Made by a program: the position numbers and the translations under genes. A model generated the notes under the pieces. That model saw nothing but the letters and a program-made list of their open reading frames with translations, was not told the origin of the DNA and did no database searches. Of a stretch of 10,418 nt of DNA, positions 1 to 7,058 are shown in pieces; positions within the stretch are counted from its first letter, which is position 1; every line of letters begins with the position of its first letter. The stretch comes from Candidatus Avimicrobium faecavium (GTDB taxonomy: Bacteria > Bacillota > Clostridia > Oscillospirales > Ruminococcaceae), in assembly GCA_904419105.1 (NCBI GenBank), contig CAJFQR010000051.1, forward strand, positions 1 to 10,418. Reading direction: 5' to 3'.

Positions 1-811
1 CGTAGGGGATCTGGCAGATCACCGGCGCCACCGAATCGTAGAAGCCGGAGAAGAGGGCGTGCCCCTTGAAGTTGCCCTTACAGAAGTGGGTGGCGATGGT
101 CATATCCGCCGGATGGCCCTCCAGCGCCTTGGTGGAGACCCGCCGGAACCACTCGAGCACCTCTTCCTTCTTATAGCCCAGGGCCTCGACCTTTTTCAGG
201 AAGTCGGCGTCGATCATATAGGTCCAGGAGGTGTCGTCGATCTGCAGATAGCGGCAGCCGTGGTCATACAGGTCCCGAATGGCGGTCTGATAGGCGGCGG
301 CGATGTCGTCGATCAGGCGGTCGATGTCGCTGCCGTAGTAGGGCACTTCCTTGATGCCCATCTGCAGGTAGTTGTCCACCAGGATCATATTCGGGCCGGA
401 GATGCACTTTTTCGGGGTGATACCGGGGTATTTGGCGGCCTCGTCCCGGAGGAATTCAAAGGCCTCCACCTCGGCGTGGGGCCGGGTCGGGTCATAGCCG
501 ATCTTCCCGGAGATGTAACCGTATTCGATGTGGTTCACCTGGCCGGCGCGCTCCTTCTCCAGATGCTTGGTGGTGAAGCCGTCAAACTCCTTGAGCCAGT
601 CCAGATGCCACCATCTGCGGCGGAACTCCCCGTCGGTGACGAACTTGAGGCCGTGGGCTACCTCTTTTTCCACCAGCTTTGCGATCTCGGCGTCCTCCAC
701 CCGGCGCAGCTCCGGCAGGGTGAGCTCCCCGGCGTGGTATTTGGCCCGGGCCTCCTTGATCGGCGCGGTGCGCAGGAAGGACCCGACGATGTCGTATTTG
801 ATGTGCAGCAT
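1..811 (-). CDS. MetE C-terminal-domain type methyltransferase (cobalamin-independent methionine synthase family), 3' end outside window
   Basis: The first 270 residues are visible and the gene runs off the left edge. I recognise it as a stand-alone relative of the catalytic (C-terminal) half of MetE, like the ~370-residue YxjG/YxjH group. These are thought to move a methyl group to homocysteine or a similar thiol, in the cytoplasm. Seen directly: an N-terminal GSFLR segment (residues 10-14), TDGE at 59-62, an LQIDD strand end with D192-D193, and a His-x-Cys pair (H242, C244) in THFCKGN, which matches the first two zinc ligands of MetE. The later Glu and Cys ligands would lie beyond the window. 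The N-terminal duplicated domain of full MetE is absent: translation starts directly in the catalytic domain. The ATG at 811 has GGAG about 10 nt upstream. It is divergent from marR. Its true methyl donor cannot be read from the sequence. Confidence 0.85.
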   Translation of the reverse strand, partial: MLHIKYDIVGSFLRTAPIKEARAKYHAGELTLPELRRVEDAEIAKLVEKEVAHGLKFVTDGEFRRRWWHLDWLKEFDGFTTKHLEKERAGQVNHIEYGYISGKIGYDPTRPHAEVEAFEFLRDEAAKYPGITPKKCISGPNMILVDNYLQMGIKEVPYYGSDIDRLIDDIAAAYQTAIRDLYDHGCRYLQIDDTSWTYMIDADFLKKVEALGYKKEEVLEWFRRVSTKALEGHPADMTIATHFCKGNFKGHALFSGFYDSVAPVICQIPY

Positions 812-854
812 ATCGTTTTTTCTCCTTTCAGTCCGGCGGGGCCGTGACCTCTTC

Positions 855-883
855 ATTGTAGCACACGAAAGCGCCGCCGGCAA
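855..883 (-). promoter_or_regulatory. Probable sigma-A promoter of the MetE-like gene
   Basis: Read on the minus strand, TTGCCG (883-878) is followed after 17 nt by TACAAT (860-855). A TG one base upstream of the -10 gives an extended -10 element. The predicted start near 848 leaves a leader of only about 36 nt. That is too short for an S-box (SAM) riboswitch if this is the promoter used. Confidence 0.6.
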
Positions 884-960
884 GCGCCTTTCCTGGGAAA
901 AGGCCCAGTCCCCCGGCGACAGGAGGACTTTGCTTCAGCTTTTTGCCGTAAAACAAATTA

Positions 961-984
961 TTTCGTTTAATGATTTTGACGAAA
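961..984. repeat. Inverted repeat TTTCGT-N12-ACGAAA in an AT-rich block
   Basis: TTTCGT at 961-966 and ACGAAA at 979-984 form a 6-bp dyad with a 12-bp spacer. It lies in an AT-rich stretch (about 947-986) in otherwise GC-rich DNA. It ends 14 nt upstream of the -35 box of the marR promoter. It could be a regulator site or an UP-like element, or it may be chance. No binding protein can be assigned. Confidence 0.3.
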
Positions 985-998
985 ATGCTGCGTTCAGC

Positions 999-1027
999 TT
1001 GACAGCACCCTGACAGAGGGCTATACT
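999..1027 (+). promoter_or_regulatory. Sigma-A promoter of the marR-ABC-ABC operon
   Basis: A perfect TTGACA (-35, 999-1004), a 17-nt spacer and TATACT (-10, 1022-1027) give a near-consensus promoter. The predicted start is near 1034, about 48 nt before the marR ATG. The strength of this promoter fits a gene set held off by a repressor rather than one needing an activator. Confidence 0.85.
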
Positions 1028-1037
1028 GAAGAAAAAG

Positions 1038-1051
1038 GTTGCGTACGCAAC
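1038..1051. promoter_or_regulatory. Perfect 14-bp palindrome, probable MarR operator
   Basis: GTTGCGTACGCAAC is a perfect dyad centred at 1044/1045, about 10 bp into the predicted transcript. It lies between the promoter and the marR Shine-Dalgarno site. Its size and symmetry fit a MarR dimer, and its place would block transcription start or early elongation. That the adjacent MarR binds it is inferred from location and from the usual autoregulation of this family. Confidence 0.7.
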
Positions 1052-1081
1052 GACTTGATCCTCACGCGGAGGTGAGAGACT

Positions 1082-1534
1082 ATGGGATCGTTTACCCACT
1101 GCATCCGGCACATCAACCGCTGCGCCCGGGCCTACCGGGAGGAACGCCTCGGCCCGCTGGGGCTGCACGGCGGGCAGGCGATGTTCATCACCCATGTGTG
1201 CCGCCACCCGGGGGTCTCCCAGGAGGGACTTGGCCGGCATGTGTTGCTGAGCAAATCCAATGTGACCCGCCGGCTGATGGCCCTGGAGCAGGACGGCTTT
1301 GTCCGGCGGGAGTCGGATCCCGGCGACCGCCGGGTGATGCGGGTCTACCCCACCGAGCGGGCGCTGGCCCTGCTGCCGGAGATCGAACGGGTCCAGGCGG
1401 AGTGGCAGGCCGCCCTCACCGAGGGCTTTACCGATGAGGAACAGGCGGTGCTGGAGAAGCTGCTCGAGCGGATGCTGGCCCGAGCCGAGGCGCTGACCGC
1501 CGATTTTGCCGCAGGGAAAAAGGAGGGGGACTGA
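1082..1534 (+). CDS. MarR-family winged-helix transcriptional regulator
   Basis: The 150-residue protein has normal MarR length. It has an N-terminal dimer helix, a helix-turn-helix (recognition helix about residues 57-70, starting SKSNVTRR) and a wing with the typical DPGDRR turn at 79-84. A C-terminal helix rich in Glu, Leu and Ala (about 95-145) completes the dimer interface. MarR proteins bind palindromes as dimers and release DNA when a small ligand or oxidant acts on them. The start is set by GGAGG 9 nt before the ATG. Its stop is 1 nt before the first ABC gene, so it is co-transcribed with the exporter. It is therefore likely the exporter's local repressor, acting through the palindrome at 1038-1051. 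The ligand is unknown. C7, C14 and C40 are present, but nothing shows redox sensing. Confidence 0.93.
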   Translation: MGSFTHCIRHINRCARAYREERLGPLGLHGGQAMFITHVCRHPGVSQEGLGRHVLLSKSNVTRRLMALEQDGFVRRESDPGDRRVMRVYPTERALALLPEIERVQAEWQAALTEGFTDEEQAVLEKLLERMLARAEALTADFAAGKKEGD

Positions 1535-1535
1535 G

Positions 1536-3257
1536 ATGCGGATGCTCTTCTCCTATCTGAAACCCCACCTCGGCAAGATGAGTCTGGGCATGGGCATCAA
1601 GTTCATCAGCGCCATCATGGATCTGCTGCTGCCCTGGTGCCTGGCCACCATCATCGACCGGGTGATCCCCACCCGCAGCGTCAATGCCATCCTGCTCTGG
1701 GGCGGCATCATGCTCACCTGTTCGGTGCTGGCCTGGATCAGCAACATCACCGCCAACCGCATTGCCGGCCGGGTGGCCCGGGACACCATCGAGCGGATGC
1801 GCCACGACCTGTTTGAACGGATCTCGACGCTGTCCTGCGCCCAGGTGGACGGCTACACCATTCCATCACTGATCTCCCGGGTGACCTCGGACACCTACAA
1901 CATCCACGGCATGATCAATATGATCCAGCGCATGGGTATCCGGGCGCCGATCATGCTGCTGGGGGGCATCGCCATCACCCTCACGCTGGAACCGGTGCTG
2001 GCCGGACTGCTGCTCGCCACGCTGCCGTTTCTGGCGGTGATTATCGTCACCATCTCCCGCAAGGGCATTCCCCTCTACACCCAGCTGCAGAAGAGCGTCG
2101 ACCGCATGGTGCAGGTGGTACGGGAGAACATCGTTGGCATCCGGGTCATCAAGGCCCTCTCCAAGGTGGAATATGAGCGCGGACGGTTCGATTCGGTCAA
2201 CCGGGGCGTCATCGACCGGGAGATGACCGCCGGGCTGACGATGGCGGTCACCAACCCGAGCGTCAACCTGATCCTCAACCTCGGGCTCACCCTCATCATC
2301 ATCGCCGGCGCCTACCGGGTCAACAGCGGCGTAAGCCTGCCTGGGGCCATCATCGCCTTTATGAGCTACTTCACCATCATCCTCAACGCGATGATGTCGG
2401 TGAACCGCATGTTCATCATGTACTCCCGGGGCAGCGCCTCGGCGGCCCGTATCGCCGAAGTGCTGGACACGCCGGAGGACCTTCTGCTGCAGCCGGCCGA
2501 ACCGAAAGCGGCGGCCGAGGACGCCCATGTGGCCTTCTCCCATGTGAACTTTGCCTATCCGGGCATGGAAGCCACACTGCGGGACATCAGCTTCTCGCTG
2601 AAAAAAGGGGAGACGCTGGGCATCATCGGCGCCACCGGCTCGGGCAAGACGGCCATCCTCAACCTGCTGCTGCGCCTCTATGAGGCGGACAGCGGTTCCA
2701 TTACCATCGACGGGCTGCCGGTGAGCGCCATCCCGCCGGAGGAGCTCTACCCGAAGTTTGGCATCGTGTTCCAGCACGATGTGCTCTTTGCCCAGAGCAT
2801 CGCCGAGAACATCGCCTTCGGCCGGGAGCTCCCCCGGGAGCGCATCGAGGCCGCTGCCCAGGACGCCCAGGCGCTGGAGTTCATCGACGCGCTGCCCGAC
2901 CGCTTTGACCACCAACTGGAGATCAAAGGCTCCAATCTGTCCGGTGGTCAGAAGCAGCGTCTGCTTATCGCCCGGGCGCTGGCCGGAAAGCCGGAGATCC
3001 TGATCCTGGACGATGCCTCCAGTGCGCTGGACTACAAGACCGACTCGCAGCTGCGCGCCGCCATCCGGGAGCACTACGCCGGCACCACCACCGTCATCGT
3101 GGCCCAGCGGGTGAGCTCCATCCTGCACGCCGACCACATCCTCGTCCTCGAGGAGGGCAGGGAGATCGGCTACGGTACCCACGCCGAGCTCCTGGAGAGC
3201 TGTGAGAGCTACCGGGAGATCAGCCAGTCCCAGATGGGAGGTGTCATCGATGGCTGA
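1536..3257 (+). CDS. Heterodimeric ABC exporter, subunit A (degenerate-site ATPase half)
   Basis: A 573-residue half-transporter: a six-helix membrane domain (about 1-310) followed by an ATPase domain (about 330-573). Segments include roughly 17-40, 51-75, 136-152, 154-174, 241-261 and 268-290. Seen in the ATPase: Walker A GATGSGKT (365-372, K371), Q-loop Q413, an intact LSGGQ signature (468-472) and Walker B ending LDD. Position 493 is Asp where the catalytic Glu is expected, and the switch position reads VAQR, with Q524 instead of His. These changes mark the degenerate ATP site of heterodimeric type IV exporters such as TM287/288 and BmrCD. The partner is the next gene, which starts 8 bp before this stop. 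The ATG at 1536 is chosen for GGAGG 9 nt upstream; an in-frame ATG 30 nt earlier lies inside marR. The exported substrate (drug, lipid or peptide) cannot be told. Confidence 0.93.
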   Translation: MRMLFSYLKPHLGKMSLGMGIKFISAIMDLLLPWCLATIIDRVIPTRSVNAILLWGGIMLTCSVLAWISNITANRIAGRVARDTIERMRHDLFERISTLSCAQVDGYTIPSLISRVTSDTYNIHGMINMIQRMGIRAPIMLLGGIAITLTLEPVLAGLLLATLPFLAVIIVTISRKGIPLYTQLQKSVDRMVQVVRENIVGIRVIKALSKVEYERGRFDSVNRGVIDREMTAGLTMAVTNPSVNLILNLGLTLIIIAGAYRVNSGVSLPGAIIAFMSYFTIILNAMMSVNRMFIMYSRGSASAARIAEVLDTPEDLLLQPAEPKAAAEDAHVAFSHVNFAYPGMEATLRDISFSLKKGETLGIIGATGSGKTAILNLLLRLYEADSGSITIDGLPVSAIPPEELYPKFGIVFQHDVLFAQSIAENIAFGRELPRERIEAAAQDAQALEFIDALPDRFDHQLEIKGSNLSGGQKQRLLIARALAGKPEILILDDASSALDYKTDSQLRAAIREHYAGTTTVIVAQRVSSILHADHILVLEEGREIGYGTHAELLESCESYREISQSQMGGVIDG

Positions 3258-5013
3258 AAATAAAACCACCGTCCGCCGTCCCCGGCGGCAGGTGCTGCTG
3301 CGGCTGGGCGGGTATCTGTTCCGGTACAAGGCGCTGGTGCTGGCGGCACTGGTGCTCACCGCTGTCAGCAACATTCTGGCGCTGATCGGGCCCACCCTGT
3401 CCGGCTACGCCATTGACGCCATCGAGCCCGGCGCAGGCGCCGTTCAGTTCGACAGGGTGTTCTACTACTGTGGGCTGATGGCGGCGTTTTATGCCGTGTC
3501 GGCGGTGCTGTCCTACGCGCTGTCGGCGCTGATGATCCATCTGAGCCAGAAGATCACCTACCAGATGCGCCGGGAGGTGTTTGAAAAGTTCGGCGAGCTG
3601 CCGGTGGGCTACTTTGACACCCACCAGACCGGCGACCTCATCAGCCGCATCTCCTACGACATCGACACCGTCAACGCATCGCTGTCCACCGACCTGCTGA
3701 TGATCTGCACCAGCGTCATCACCGTCACCGGGTCCTTCCTGATGATGGTGCGGCTGTCGCCGCCGCTGGTGAGCGTCTTCTTCATCACGGTGCCGGCATC
3801 GCTGCTTTTCACCCGCTACCGCACCAAGCGGGTGCGGCCGCTGTTCCGCAGGCGGTCGGCCAAGCTCGGCGAGCTCAACGGCTTCACCGAGGAGATCCTC
3901 TCGGGGCACAAGACCACCAAGGCCTATCACCAGGAGGCGACGATGCAGGCCCGCTTTGACGCGAAGAACCACGAGGCGGTCACCGCCTACTACGAGGCCG
4001 ACTACTACGGCAGCGTCACCGGGCCGTCGGTGAACTTCATCAACAACATCTCGCTGTCGCTGGTGAGCGTGTTCGGAGCGGTGCTCTACCTCTACGGCCA
4101 GATCACCCTGGGCAACATCTCCTCCTTTGTCCTCTATTCCCGCAAGTTCTCCGGGCCGATCAACGAGGCGGCGAACATCTTCAGCGAGATGCAGTCGGCG
4201 CTGTCGGCGGCAGACCGGATCTTCCTGCTGCTGGACGAGGCCCCGGAGGAACCGGACGCCCCCGACGCCGAGGAGCTCACCGAGGTGCGCGGCGAGGTGA
4301 AGATGGAACACATCCGCTTCGGCTACGACCCGGAGCGCCCGGTGATCCACGACCTCTCCCTCACCGCCCCGGCCGGGAGCACGGTGGCCATCGTCGGCCA
4401 CACCGGCGCCGGCAAGACCACGCTGATCAACCTGCTGATGCGCTTCTACGACCCACAGGGCGGGCGCATCACCATCGACGGCAGGGAGATCCGCCGCCTC
4501 ACCCGCAGCAGCCTGCGCCAGGCCTATGCAATGGTGCTGCAGGACACCTGGCTCTTTAACGGCACCGTGTTTGAGAACATCGCCTACGGTAAGCCCGGCG
4601 CCACGCTGGAGGAGGTCCGGGCGGTGGCGAAGGCCGCCCACATCGACGGCTACATCTCCCGGCTGCCCGACGGGTACGATACCGTCCTCACCGAGGACGG
4701 CTCCAACATCTCGCACGGGCAGAAACAGCTGCTGACCATCGCCCGGGCCATGCTCCTCGACGCCAAGATGCTGATCCTGGATGAGGCTACCTCCAATGTG
4801 GATACCCGTACCGAGCAGCAGCTTCAGGCGGCGATGCGGGAGCTGATGCGCGGAAAGACCTGCTTCATCATCGCCCACCGGCTCTCCACCATCCAGAACG
4901 CCGACCTGATTCTGGTGCTGGAGGGCGGCGACATCGTCGAGCAGGGCACCCACGATGAGCTGATGGAAAAAGGCGGCGTCTACGCCGGCCTCTACCGTTC
5001 CCAGTTCCGGTGA
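3250..5013 (+). CDS. Heterodimeric ABC exporter, subunit B (catalytic ATPase half)
   Basis: A 587-residue half-transporter with a membrane domain (about 20-325) and an ATPase domain (about 345-587). After the second transmembrane region comes the family's YFDTHQTGDLISR segment (121-133), which precedes a coupling helix. In the ATPase: Walker A GHTGAGKT (383-390, K389), Q431, Walker B LDEATS with the catalytic E512, and the switch H543 in IAHR are all intact. The signature is altered to ISHGQ (487-491). With subunit A this predicts one active site (Walker motifs here plus LSGGQ of A) and one degenerate site (Walker motifs of A plus ISHGQ here). The ATG at 3250 overlaps the end of subunit A by 8 bp and has GGAGGT 7 nt upstream, suggesting translational coupling and equal subunit amounts. 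A terminator follows 28 nt after the stop. The substrate is unknown. Confidence 0.94.
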   Translation: MAENKTTVRRPRRQVLLRLGGYLFRYKALVLAALVLTAVSNILALIGPTLSGYAIDAIEPGAGAVQFDRVFYYCGLMAAFYAVSAVLSYALSALMIHLSQKITYQMRREVFEKFGELPVGYFDTHQTGDLISRISYDIDTVNASLSTDLLMICTSVITVTGSFLMMVRLSPPLVSVFFITVPASLLFTRYRTKRVRPLFRRRSAKLGELNGFTEEILSGHKTTKAYHQEATMQARFDAKNHEAVTAYYEADYYGSVTGPSVNFINNISLSLVSVFGAVLYLYGQITLGNISSFVLYSRKFSGPINEAANIFSEMQSALSAADRIFLLLDEAPEEPDAPDAEELTEVRGEVKMEHIRFGYDPERPVIHDLSLTAPAGSTVAIVGHTGAGKTTLINLLMRFYDPQGGRITIDGREIRRLTRSSLRQAYAMVLQDTWLFNGTVFENIAYGKPGATLEEVRAVAKAAHIDGYISRLPDGYDTVLTEDGSNISHGQKQLLTIARAMLLDAKMLILDEATSNVDTRTEQQLQAAMRELMRGKTCFIIAHRLSTIQNADLILVLEGGDIVEQGTHDELMEKGGVYAGLYRSQFR

Positions 5014-5040
5014 GAGCTCCCAGCCTTTCCCCTTTCAGTC

Positions 5041-5071
5041 AAAAAAGCCCGGCCCTGCGCCGGGCTTTTTT
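5041..5071 (+). terminator. Rho-independent terminator of the marR-ABC-ABC operon
   Basis: A perfect stem GCCCGGC/GCCGGGC (5047-5053 with 5059-5065) and a 5-nt loop are flanked by six A upstream and six T downstream. The flanks can extend the stem. The layout would also terminate minus-strand transcripts. Confidence 0.93.
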
Positions 5072-5145
5072 CGATATGCGCATCCTGCACCAAAGAGGCC
5101 GGGGAGCAGCGGGCAAGTTCGGCGGTTTTTCCCCCGGGGAGCGGC

Positions 5146-5174
5146 TTGACGGGAGCCGGGCGCTGCGGTACACT
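5146..5174 (+). promoter_or_regulatory. Sigma-A promoter of the HAD phosphatase gene
   Basis: TTGACG (5146-5151), a 17-nt spacer and TACACT (5169-5174) lie 35 nt upstream of the ATG, after the previous terminator. The predicted start is near 5181, giving a leader of about 29 nt. I see no operator. The 5072-5145 stretch before it holds nothing recognisable. Confidence 0.7.
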
Positions 5175-5209
5175 GAAAAGGAGCGCTACCGCGGAAAGGA
5201 GTATGAGAG

Positions 5210-5989
5210 ATGCAGCACATTCGGGAAAAGACGGGATACATCATCGATATGGACGGGGTCATCTACCACGGCAGCCGGCTGCTGCCGGGGGTAGCGGAGT
5301 TTGTGGACTGGCTCTACCGGAAGGAGAAGAAATTCCTCTTCCTCACCAACAACTCGGGCCGGACCCCCCGCCAGCTCCAGGAAAAGCTGGCCCACATGGG
5401 CCTTACGGTGGACGAAAGCCACTTCTACACCAGCGCCCAGGCCACGGCGGAGTTCATCGCCCGGCAGATGCCCGGAGCCCATGTCTTCGTCATCGGCGAG
5501 CCTGGCCTCTACAACGCCCTCTACGAGCGGGGGCTGGTGCTCACCGACACCTCGCCGGACTATGTGGTGGTGGGAGAATCCACCAGCTACAACTACGACA
5601 ACATCTGCCGGGCGGTACGCCATGTGTTCGGCGGAGCCCGGCTGATCGCCACCAACCTGGATCTCACCGGCCCGACAGAACAGGGCATCGTACCGGCCTG
5701 CCGCGCCCTGGTCAAGCCCATCGAGATGGTCACCGGCCAGGACGCCTACTACATCGGCAAGCCCAATCCGCTGATGATGCGCACCGGGCTGAACCTGCTC
5801 GGCGTCCACTCGAGTGAGGCGGCCATCATCGGCGACCGCATGGACACCGACATCGTCGCCGGTATCGAGAGCGGACTGGATACGCTGCTGGTGCTCTCCG
5901 GCGTCACCACCCGGGAGATGGTGGACCGTTTCCCCTACCGGCCTCGGGTCATCGCCGGCGGCGTCGGGGAAATCCCGGACGCCGACTGA
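5210..5989 (+). CDS. NagD-like HAD-superfamily (subfamily IIA) phosphatase
   Basis: The 259-residue protein has all four HAD motifs in order. Motif I is DMDGV, with nucleophile D13 and acid/base D15. Motif II is TNNS (46-49), motif III is K184 in GKPNP, and motif IV is GDRMDTD (208-214) for magnesium. The insert between motifs II and III (about 75-180) is the type-II cap that decides the substrate, including the ATN-D segment near 147-151. The size fits the cytoplasmic NagD/AraL/p-nitrophenyl phosphatase group, which removes phosphate from sugar phosphates, nucleotides or similar small molecules. GGAG lies 8 nt before the ATG; a closer ATG at 5203 is out of frame. It has its own promoter and terminator, so context gives no pathway. 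The substrate remains open. Confidence 0.92.
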   Translation: MQHIREKTGYIIDMDGVIYHGSRLLPGVAEFVDWLYRKEKKFLFLTNNSGRTPRQLQEKLAHMGLTVDESHFYTSAQATAEFIARQMPGAHVFVIGEPGLYNALYERGLVLTDTSPDYVVVGESTSYNYDNICRAVRHVFGGARLIATNLDLTGPTEQGIVPACRALVKPIEMVTGQDAYYIGKPNPLMMRTGLNLLGVHSSEAAIIGDRMDTDIVAGIESGLDTLLVLSGVTTREMVDRFPYRPRVIAGGVGEIPDAD

Positions 5990-6003
5990 CCTCCAAGCCA
6001 ACA

Positions 6004-6033
6004 CCCCGACCGGTCTGCCGGCCGGGGCTTTTT
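6004..6033 (+). terminator. Rho-independent terminator of the HAD phosphatase gene
   Basis: CCCCGACCGG (6004-6013) pairs with CCGGCCGGGG (6018-6027) with one A-C mismatch and a 4-nt loop. Five T follow. It begins 14 nt after the stop codon. Confidence 0.88.
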
Positions 6034-6084
6034 GCTCCCCGGGAGAAAAATTTTCGCGAAAGCCGGCGGATCCATCGGAAAGTG

Positions 6085-6093
6085 TGCTATACT
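6085..6093 (+). promoter_or_regulatory. Extended -10 promoter of the two-TM membrane protein gene
   Basis: TGCTATACT is a strong extended -10 with no recognisable -35 at 16-18 nt. The predicted start is near 6100. The transcript would then begin with a small hairpin (CCGCC/GGCGG, 6108-6120) just ahead of the Shine-Dalgarno at 6125-6128. A 10-bp palindrome TTTCGCGAAA (6052-6061) lies 26 nt upstream of the -10 and could be a regulator site, but this is unproven. Confidence 0.65.
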
Positions 6094-6135
6094 ATTCGGT
6101 AGAAAAACCGCCCCAGGCGGGAAAGGAGCAGACAG

Positions 6136-6984
6136 ATGCTGACAAAATGGATATGGGATAGACGCCTGCGTCCGGTGCTGGCCGGGGTGCTGGTGCTGGG
6201 ACTGGCCATCGGGCTGCTGGCCTCGGGGCTGCCGGCAGCCCAGCGCAGCGCCCGCATCGGGGAGATCGCCGCCGAGGGGCTGCGGCCCCTCTCCACCCTG
6301 TCCCTCTCACTGTCCCGGCTGGGCGGGGAGGAGGTAGCCGCCCTCCGGGAGAACCCGGCTGACGGCGCCGAATTCAAAACGGTGAGCGGCTTGCTCACCG
6401 AGGTGCGCCAGGCCCTGGGCTTTGAGCGGATCCTGCTCATTGCCCAGAAGGACAATACGGCCGTCGCCCTGGCGGACAGCGAGTACCGGGACACAGCGGC
6501 TGCCGGGGTCACCTATCTGGCGCCGGGGACAGCGGCGGAACTGCCGGTGGCCGACGCGCTGAAAAGTGACCTCCGATCCCTCTTTTCCGGAAAGAGTACC
6601 TCTGCCTACACCCGGCAGGCCCTCACCGCGGCCGACGGCGAGAGCCTCGGGCTGGCGGTGCCGGTGGCGGACGGCGCCGGCGGGGTGGCGGCGGTGCTGA
6701 TCGCCCAGGTGCCGGCTCAGGGCATCGACTTCAGCCGGGTGGGCTTTGTAGATCTGGGGCTGGTGAGCTGGCTGGGCTTCCTGGCCTTTGCGGTGGCGCT
6801 GGCCGGGCTGGTGCTGGTCGCAAAACTCCGCAAGACCCACCCGCAGCCGGCCCCGTTCCCGGAGCCCCCTGCCTCCCCCGCCGCTTCCGGTGACGCCCCG
6901 GCTCTGCCGCCGGAGCCCCGGTTTGACAGTGAGACCGGCAAGCCGCTGCCGCCATCTGATCCGGAGGATCCGGCCGACAACTAA
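6136..6984 (+). CDS. Membrane protein with extracytoplasmic sensor-like domain and proline-rich tail, function unknown
   Basis: I do not recognise this 282-residue protein. After a basic start (RRLRP, 9-13) comes a transmembrane helix (about 14-36) and a soluble region of about 170 residues (37-207). A second helix (about 208-231), a KLRK stop-transfer and a 50-residue tail rich in Pro, Ala and Ser complete it; the tail includes FDSETGKPL. By the positive-inside rule, both ends are cytoplasmic and the middle domain is outside. This is the plan of the sensor half of chemoreceptors and histidine kinases (Cache-like). The LLTEVRQALGFERILLIAQKD helix-strand pattern (about 86-105) would suit that, but the fold is inference. 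There is no HAMP, kinase or cyclase output domain. GGAG lies 7 nt before the ATG. It has its own promoter and a terminator shared with the convergent cotransporter. Confidence 0.8.
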   Translation: MLTKWIWDRRLRPVLAGVLVLGLAIGLLASGLPAAQRSARIGEIAAEGLRPLSTLSLSLSRLGGEEVAALRENPADGAEFKTVSGLLTEVRQALGFERILLIAQKDNTAVALADSEYRDTAAAGVTYLAPGTAAELPVADALKSDLRSLFSGKSTSAYTRQALTAADGESLGLAVPVADGAGGVAAVLIAQVPAQGIDFSRVGFVDLGLVSWLGFLAFAVALAGLVLVAKLRKTHPQPAPFPEPPASPAASGDAPALPPEPRFDSETGKPLPPSDPEDPADN

Positions 6985-6996
6985 ACAGGCAATAAT

Positions 6997-7029
6997 AAAA
7001 AAGACCGGCTGGCGAAGCCGGTCTTTTTT
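6997..7029. terminator. Bidirectional terminator between convergent genes
   Basis: A perfect 8-bp stem GACCGGCT/AGCCGGTC (7003-7010 with 7016-7023) and a 5-nt loop are flanked by six A and six T. It works in both directions: it lies 12 nt after the membrane-protein stop and 29 nt after the cotransporter stop. Confidence 0.93.
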
Positions 7030-7058
7030 CGAGTCGCGCCACGCTCGGTGAAAGGAGG

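Noticed and set aside
59..847. Long plus-strand open frame of 262 codons
   Set aside because: It is antisense to the MetE-like gene, whose minus-strand product shows clear family motifs and a Shine-Dalgarno site. The plus product is a Val/Gly/Leu-rich artefact without recognisable domains.
812..848. S-box (SAM) or T-box leader for the MetE-like gene
   Set aside because: The leader from the predicted start is about 36 nt and holds no nested stems or terminator, so no riboswitch is supported.
1866..3395. 509-codon minus-strand open frame
   Set aside because: It lies opposite ABC subunit A. Its Asp/His/Gln/Gly-rich composition is typical of the complement of GC-rich coding DNA, and it has no plausible ribosome site or domain.
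3244..4953. 569-codon minus-strand open frame
   Set aside because: It mirrors ABC subunit B. Its length comes from high GC at third positions; the product lacks any recognisable fold.
5072..5145. Possible small gene or RNA between the operon terminator and the HAD promoter
   Set aside because: It is short, has no ribosome site with a frame, no promoter and no own terminator.
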